This document shows positions 6,819 to 8,870 of a DNA stretch of 8,870 bases, in pieces. The position numbers were made by a program, and so were the translations under genes. Numbering within the stretch: position 1 is the first letter of the stretch; the number at the start of each line of letters is the position of its first letter. Location: the NCBI GenBank assembly GCA_030705745.1, contig JAUZPT010000104.1:1-8870 (forward strand). Direction: 5' to 3'. Under the pieces are notes generated by a model. That model made no database searches, was not told the DNA's origin, and was given only the letters and a program-made list of their open reading frames with translations. The DNA comes from Bacillota bacterium (GTDB lineage: Bacteria; Bacillota; Bacilli; Bacillales; Cytobacillaceae).

Positions 6819-7413
6819 ATATAGCACATTGATAAAGGATCTGTCAGATAAAGAACTTCTTTTTCATCTGTATGCTACACAATTTGCGATTTTAGTGATA
6901 TCAGTGATATTGGCCTTTCTGCTGTATGGCGATTTATCCTTTTTGCATCGTTTTAGTGTGATTAAGCCTTGGTATTTGCTCACGGGAATTGGAGCAGCCC
7001 TAATCGTTGTCATGATCGACATCATTTTGATGAGAGTGCTGCCGCATTCTTATTATGATGATGGGGGATTAAATGACAAAATATTCAGGGGGAGAAGCAC
7101 TCAGAATATATTTTTCATTGCAGCACTCGTTGCTTTAAGCGAGGAAATATTGTTTCGTGGTGTCATTCAAACGAAGACAGGTTTGATCATTGCCAGTTTG
7201 TTATTTGCTGCGATTCATTTTCGGTATTTATTTAATCTGTTTTTATTTACAAATATTGTTTTGCTTAGTTTTTTCATAGGTTTTATGTATGAATGGTCGG
7301 GTAGCTTGTTTGTTACGTTTGTTATGCATTTTATCATTGACTTATTACTGGGTTTATATATAAAATTCAAGCGTCCGGTAAAAGAAGAACAGGAAGGGAT
7401 ATTACATGAATAA
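6808..7413 (+). CDS. ypbD: CPBP (CAAX/Abi) family intramembrane protease YpbD
   Basis: This 201-residue membrane protein has hydrophobic segments at about 24-41, 55-77, 98-110, 124-136, 142-160 and 165-182. The family motifs are present: EEILFR with E112, E113 and R117; FAAIH with F133 and H137; and HFIID with H174 and D178. These are the metal-binding and catalytic residues of CPBP glutamic-type proteases, so it should be active. Family members process prenylated proteins, act in bacteriocin immunity or release anti-sigma factors; the substrate here is unknown. Its start overlaps recS by 11 bases and its end overlaps ypbE by 8 bases. No strong ribosome binding site is seen, so translational coupling is likely. 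The family call is firm; the gene name rests on synteny. Confidence 0.92.
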   Translation: MKNKYSTLIKDLSDKELLFHLYATQFAILVISVILAFLLYGDLSFLHRFSVIKPWYLLTGIGAALIVVMIDIILMRVLPHSYYDDGGLNDKIFRGRSTQNIFFIAALVALSEEILFRGVIQTKTGLIIASLLFAAIHFRYLFNLFLFTNIVLLSFFIGFMYEWSGSLFVTFVMHFIIDLLLGLYIKFKRPVKEEQEGILHE

Positions 7414-8098
7414 AGAAGATCCATATCGTGACCAAGCTGAGAGACTAAGGCAAAGGATCGATAAAATAAATGATTCAACTGAAAAAAAAGAAATACTCCC
7501 CCCTCGAGGAGACCTTCATCGGAACGTGAGGAAAAAAACGAAATGGAAGCTGAAGTTTCCAGTTATTCGCCTGCTTTTGATTACGTTTATCCTACTTTTG
7601 ATTACAATATATAGTGCATATTCATACCTTGGTGGGAAAAAAATAGGCAATTCCAAGAAAAGTTCTGCTCAAACTTCTGGATATGAAACGGTAAACATTG
7701 ATAATAGTAACACGGAAAAAAACGGGGCACAGAAAAATATTACATCTGATAAAAATGACAATCAAGAAGATAGTAGCAGTTTAAAGGATGTCTCATCGAA
7801 AAGCGATCTTGGTTCTGAGTTGACTAGTCTTTCATCAACAACTGAAACGACAGGACCTGATTCCGATAAAAATGGAAGTGTGGATGAAAAGAAGAATATC
7901 CGAAATGTCTCATCACCATCTCGTAATGAGGAAATGAAATTTACATTTCATACAGTCGGGCATCAAGAAACCCTTTATCATATAGCTATGACATATTATC
8001 ACTCTTCATTAGGCGTAGAGTGGATAAAACAAGCCAATAATATTAAGCAAGATGGAATAAAAGAAGGACAAGTTCTTAAAATTCCTGTGAAAAAATAA
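7406..8098 (+). CDS. ypbE: YpbE, membrane-anchored LysM protein
   Basis: This 230-residue bitopic protein has a basic cytoplasmic N-terminus (1-50), one transmembrane helix (about 52-72) and an extracytoplasmic part. The latter is a low-complexity linker rich in Ser, Asn, Lys and Asp (about 78-175), ending in one LysM domain (about 181-228, starting FHTVGHQETLYHIAMTYY) that would bind peptidoglycan. No catalytic domain is seen. The N-terminus holds LPPRGDLHRNVRKK (31-44), an arginine-rich juxtamembrane stretch. From memory, B. subtilis YpbE was reported to bind the division adaptor GpsB through its N-terminus, and this stretch is a candidate for such a site; that is inference. GAAGGGA lies nine bases before the ATG. 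It is last in the ypbB operon, and its stop codon lies in the terminator stem. Confidence 0.9.
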   Translation: MNKEDPYRDQAERLRQRIDKINDSTEKKEILPPRGDLHRNVRKKTKWKLKFPVIRLLLITFILLLITIYSAYSYLGGKKIGNSKKSSAQTSGYETVNIDNSNTEKNGAQKNITSDKNDNQEDSSSLKDVSSKSDLGSELTSLSSTTETTGPDSDKNGSVDEKKNIRNVSSPSRNEEMKFTFHTVGHQETLYHIAMTYYHSSLGVEWIKQANNIKQDGIKEGQVLKIPVKK

Positions 8099-8126
8099 CC
8101 GATTTCGCAAATCGGTTATTTTTTTT
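8096..8126 (+). terminator. Terminator of the ypbB-recS-ypbD-ypbE operon
   Basis: TAACCGATTT (8096-8105) and AAATCGGTTA (8109-8118) form a perfect 10-bp stem with a CGC loop, followed by eight T's. The left arm begins with the ypbE stop codon itself. Confidence 0.93.
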
Positions 8127-8176
8127 CATATTAAAAAGGACAGGTTCATATATTTTAGAAGAATAGGGGGGCTGCT

Positions 8177-8635
8177 GTGGAAACGTCAATACTTAATCTC
8201 GACCATCGTACTGATCCGGCTACGAAGCAAATATTGCAAAATGTAGTAAAGCGAAAAGGGAAGTTTGATCGTTTTAAATTACGCCATCTTATAGTGGTTT
8301 GGGCAACACTAGCCGTAACATCGATTTATTTGATTTATTTATATTTAACAATTGGAAAGACATATTCGTATTCATTTGCAGCTATGTTTTCAGCCTTTGT
8401 TAAAAACCCCATCAATTTTTATTTACTAACATTGAGTGTAGGTTTATACGGGTTTATGAATTTACTTAAGGAAAAGAGAGAAAAGGCGGAAAAGGAATAC
8501 CATGCCCTTAGATGTGAAATTGTCGACAGAAGCAAGGATTTATGGAAAAAGGAAGACGAATGGAAAAATCGTCATCTTGTTTTCGAAATGATGAAAAAAG
8601 AATATGATATCAACCTATTTCATGAAAACAAATAA
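8177..8635 (+). CDS. ypbF: YpbF family membrane protein (DUF2663-like)
   Basis: This 152-residue protein has no known function. Residues about 38-61 and 79-97 are two transmembrane helices separated by a short loop. They are preceded by a basic stretch (about 25-36, rich in Lys and Arg). A charged, probably coiled-coil tail (about 98-148, KEKREKAEKEYHAL onward) follows on the same side as the N-terminus, presumably the cytoplasm. It starts at GTG after AGGGGGG (8165-8171), a purine-rich but unusual ribosome binding site about five bases away. It is separated from ypbE by a strong terminator, so it should have its own promoter in the 50-base gap. TATATT (8149-8154) is a possible -10 but no clear -35 is seen. 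Name by synteny and by length close to the B. subtilis protein. Confidence 0.82.
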   Translation: METSILNLDHRTDPATKQILQNVVKRKGKFDRFKLRHLIVVWATLAVTSIYLIYLYLTIGKTYSYSFAAMFSAFVKNPINFYLLTLSVGLYGFMNLLKEKREKAEKEYHALRCEIVDRSKDLWKKEDEWKNRHLVFEMMKKEYDINLFHENK

Positions 8636-8637
8636 GA

Positions 8638-8656
8638 AGCAGCCAATACGGCTGCT
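8638..8656 (+). other. Small hairpin after ypbF
   Basis: AGCAGCC and GGCTGCT form a 7-bp stem around AATAC, starting three bases after the ypbF stop codon and directly before the terminator hairpin. It has no T run and is probably part of the 3' end structure. Confidence 0.6.
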
Positions 8657-8657
8657 C

Positions 8658-8693
8658 AGGCTGTCAAAAAACATTCGACAGCCTTTTATTTTA
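8658..8693 (+). terminator. Terminator of ypbF
   Basis: AGGCTGTC (8658-8665) pairs with GACAGCCT (8677-8684) around an 11-base loop, followed by a T-rich run interrupted by A's. Confidence 0.8.
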
Positions 8694-8764
8694 TTTAATT
8701 TCTTTATCAAAACACCGCATTAATATGTTCTGATATTATTAGAAATCTCCTCATTTAACAGGTC

Positions 8765-8870
8765 TGTTGATTTGCGCTCCAGGCGCTTCGCTTTCCGCGG
8801 GCGTGCCGGGGAGCTTCCTCGGCGCTTCGCTCCTGCGGGATCTCCCCTGACCCGTACTCCCGCAGGAGTC
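8765..8870. repeat. GC-rich dispersed intergenic repeat, cut by the window edge
   Basis: The last 106 bases are much richer in G and C than the rest of the window and hold no gene. GGCGCTTCGCT occurs twice (8782-8792 and 8821-8831). CTCCTGCGGGA (8830-8840) and TCCCGCAGGAG (8858-8868) form a perfect 11-bp inverted repeat. A second pairing is possible between GGGGAG (8808-8813) and CTCCCC (8842-8847). The left end TGTTGATTT followed by GCGCTCC resembles the ends of a repeat family I recall from intergenic regions of many Bacillus genomes. No protein or transposase is seen. The right end lies outside the window. Confidence 0.7.

Overview
The window is an AT-rich chromosomal segment from a member of the Bacillaceae (Bacillus or a close relative). 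The gene set and order match what I recall of the Bacillus subtilis region running from sigX-rsiX through ribU, fer and the ypb genes. The Shine-Dalgarno sites, the TTG and GTG starts and the FMN riboswitch also fit a low-GC Gram-positive. All gene names rest on protein motifs plus this synteny; no database was searched.

Layout, left to right. (1) Positions 1-1577: the 3' two thirds of an ECF sigma factor gene (sigX), overlapped by its anti-sigma gene rsiX and closed by a terminator. (2) 1579-2629: a membrane-anchored M23 peptidase with two LysM repeats, on its own transcript or reading on into the next unit. (3) 2658-3636: a sigma-A type promoter, a complete FMN riboswitch with antiterminator and terminator, and ribU, the riboflavin-binding subunit of an ECF transporter. 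(4) 3644-4053, minus strand: fer, a single-cluster [4Fe-4S] ferredoxin with its own promoter, 5' UTR hairpin and terminator. (5) 4066-4080: a near-perfect Fur box in the divergent fer/ypbB intergenic region. (6) 4148-8126, plus strand: a tightly overlapping operon ypbB-recS-ypbD-ypbE, coding for a RecQ-accessory-like DNA-binding protein, a short RecQ helicase, a CPBP membrane protease and a LysM membrane protein. (7) 8177-8693: ypbF, a small two-helix membrane protein, with its terminator. (8) 8765 to the end: the start of a GC-rich dyad-containing repeat cut by the window edge.

How the genes relate. SigX/RsiX, the M23-LysM protein and YpbE all concern the cell envelope. RibU supplies riboflavin under direct FMN feedback. 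Ferredoxin is an iron-dependent electron carrier, and the adjacent Fur box ties this intergenic region to iron status. RecS and YpbB look like two halves of one RecQ-type helicase made from coupled genes: RecS stops after the zinc-binding subdomain, while YpbB appears to carry the missing RQC-like winged helix and C-terminal helix-turn-helix.

I see no defence system, phage, insertion sequence, CRISPR array, tRNA or rRNA. This is mostly conserved core genome. The points most worth following are the split-RecQ arrangement, the Fur box, the tandem domains in RsiX, the possible sporulation or ECF promoter of the M23 gene, and the repeat at the right edge.
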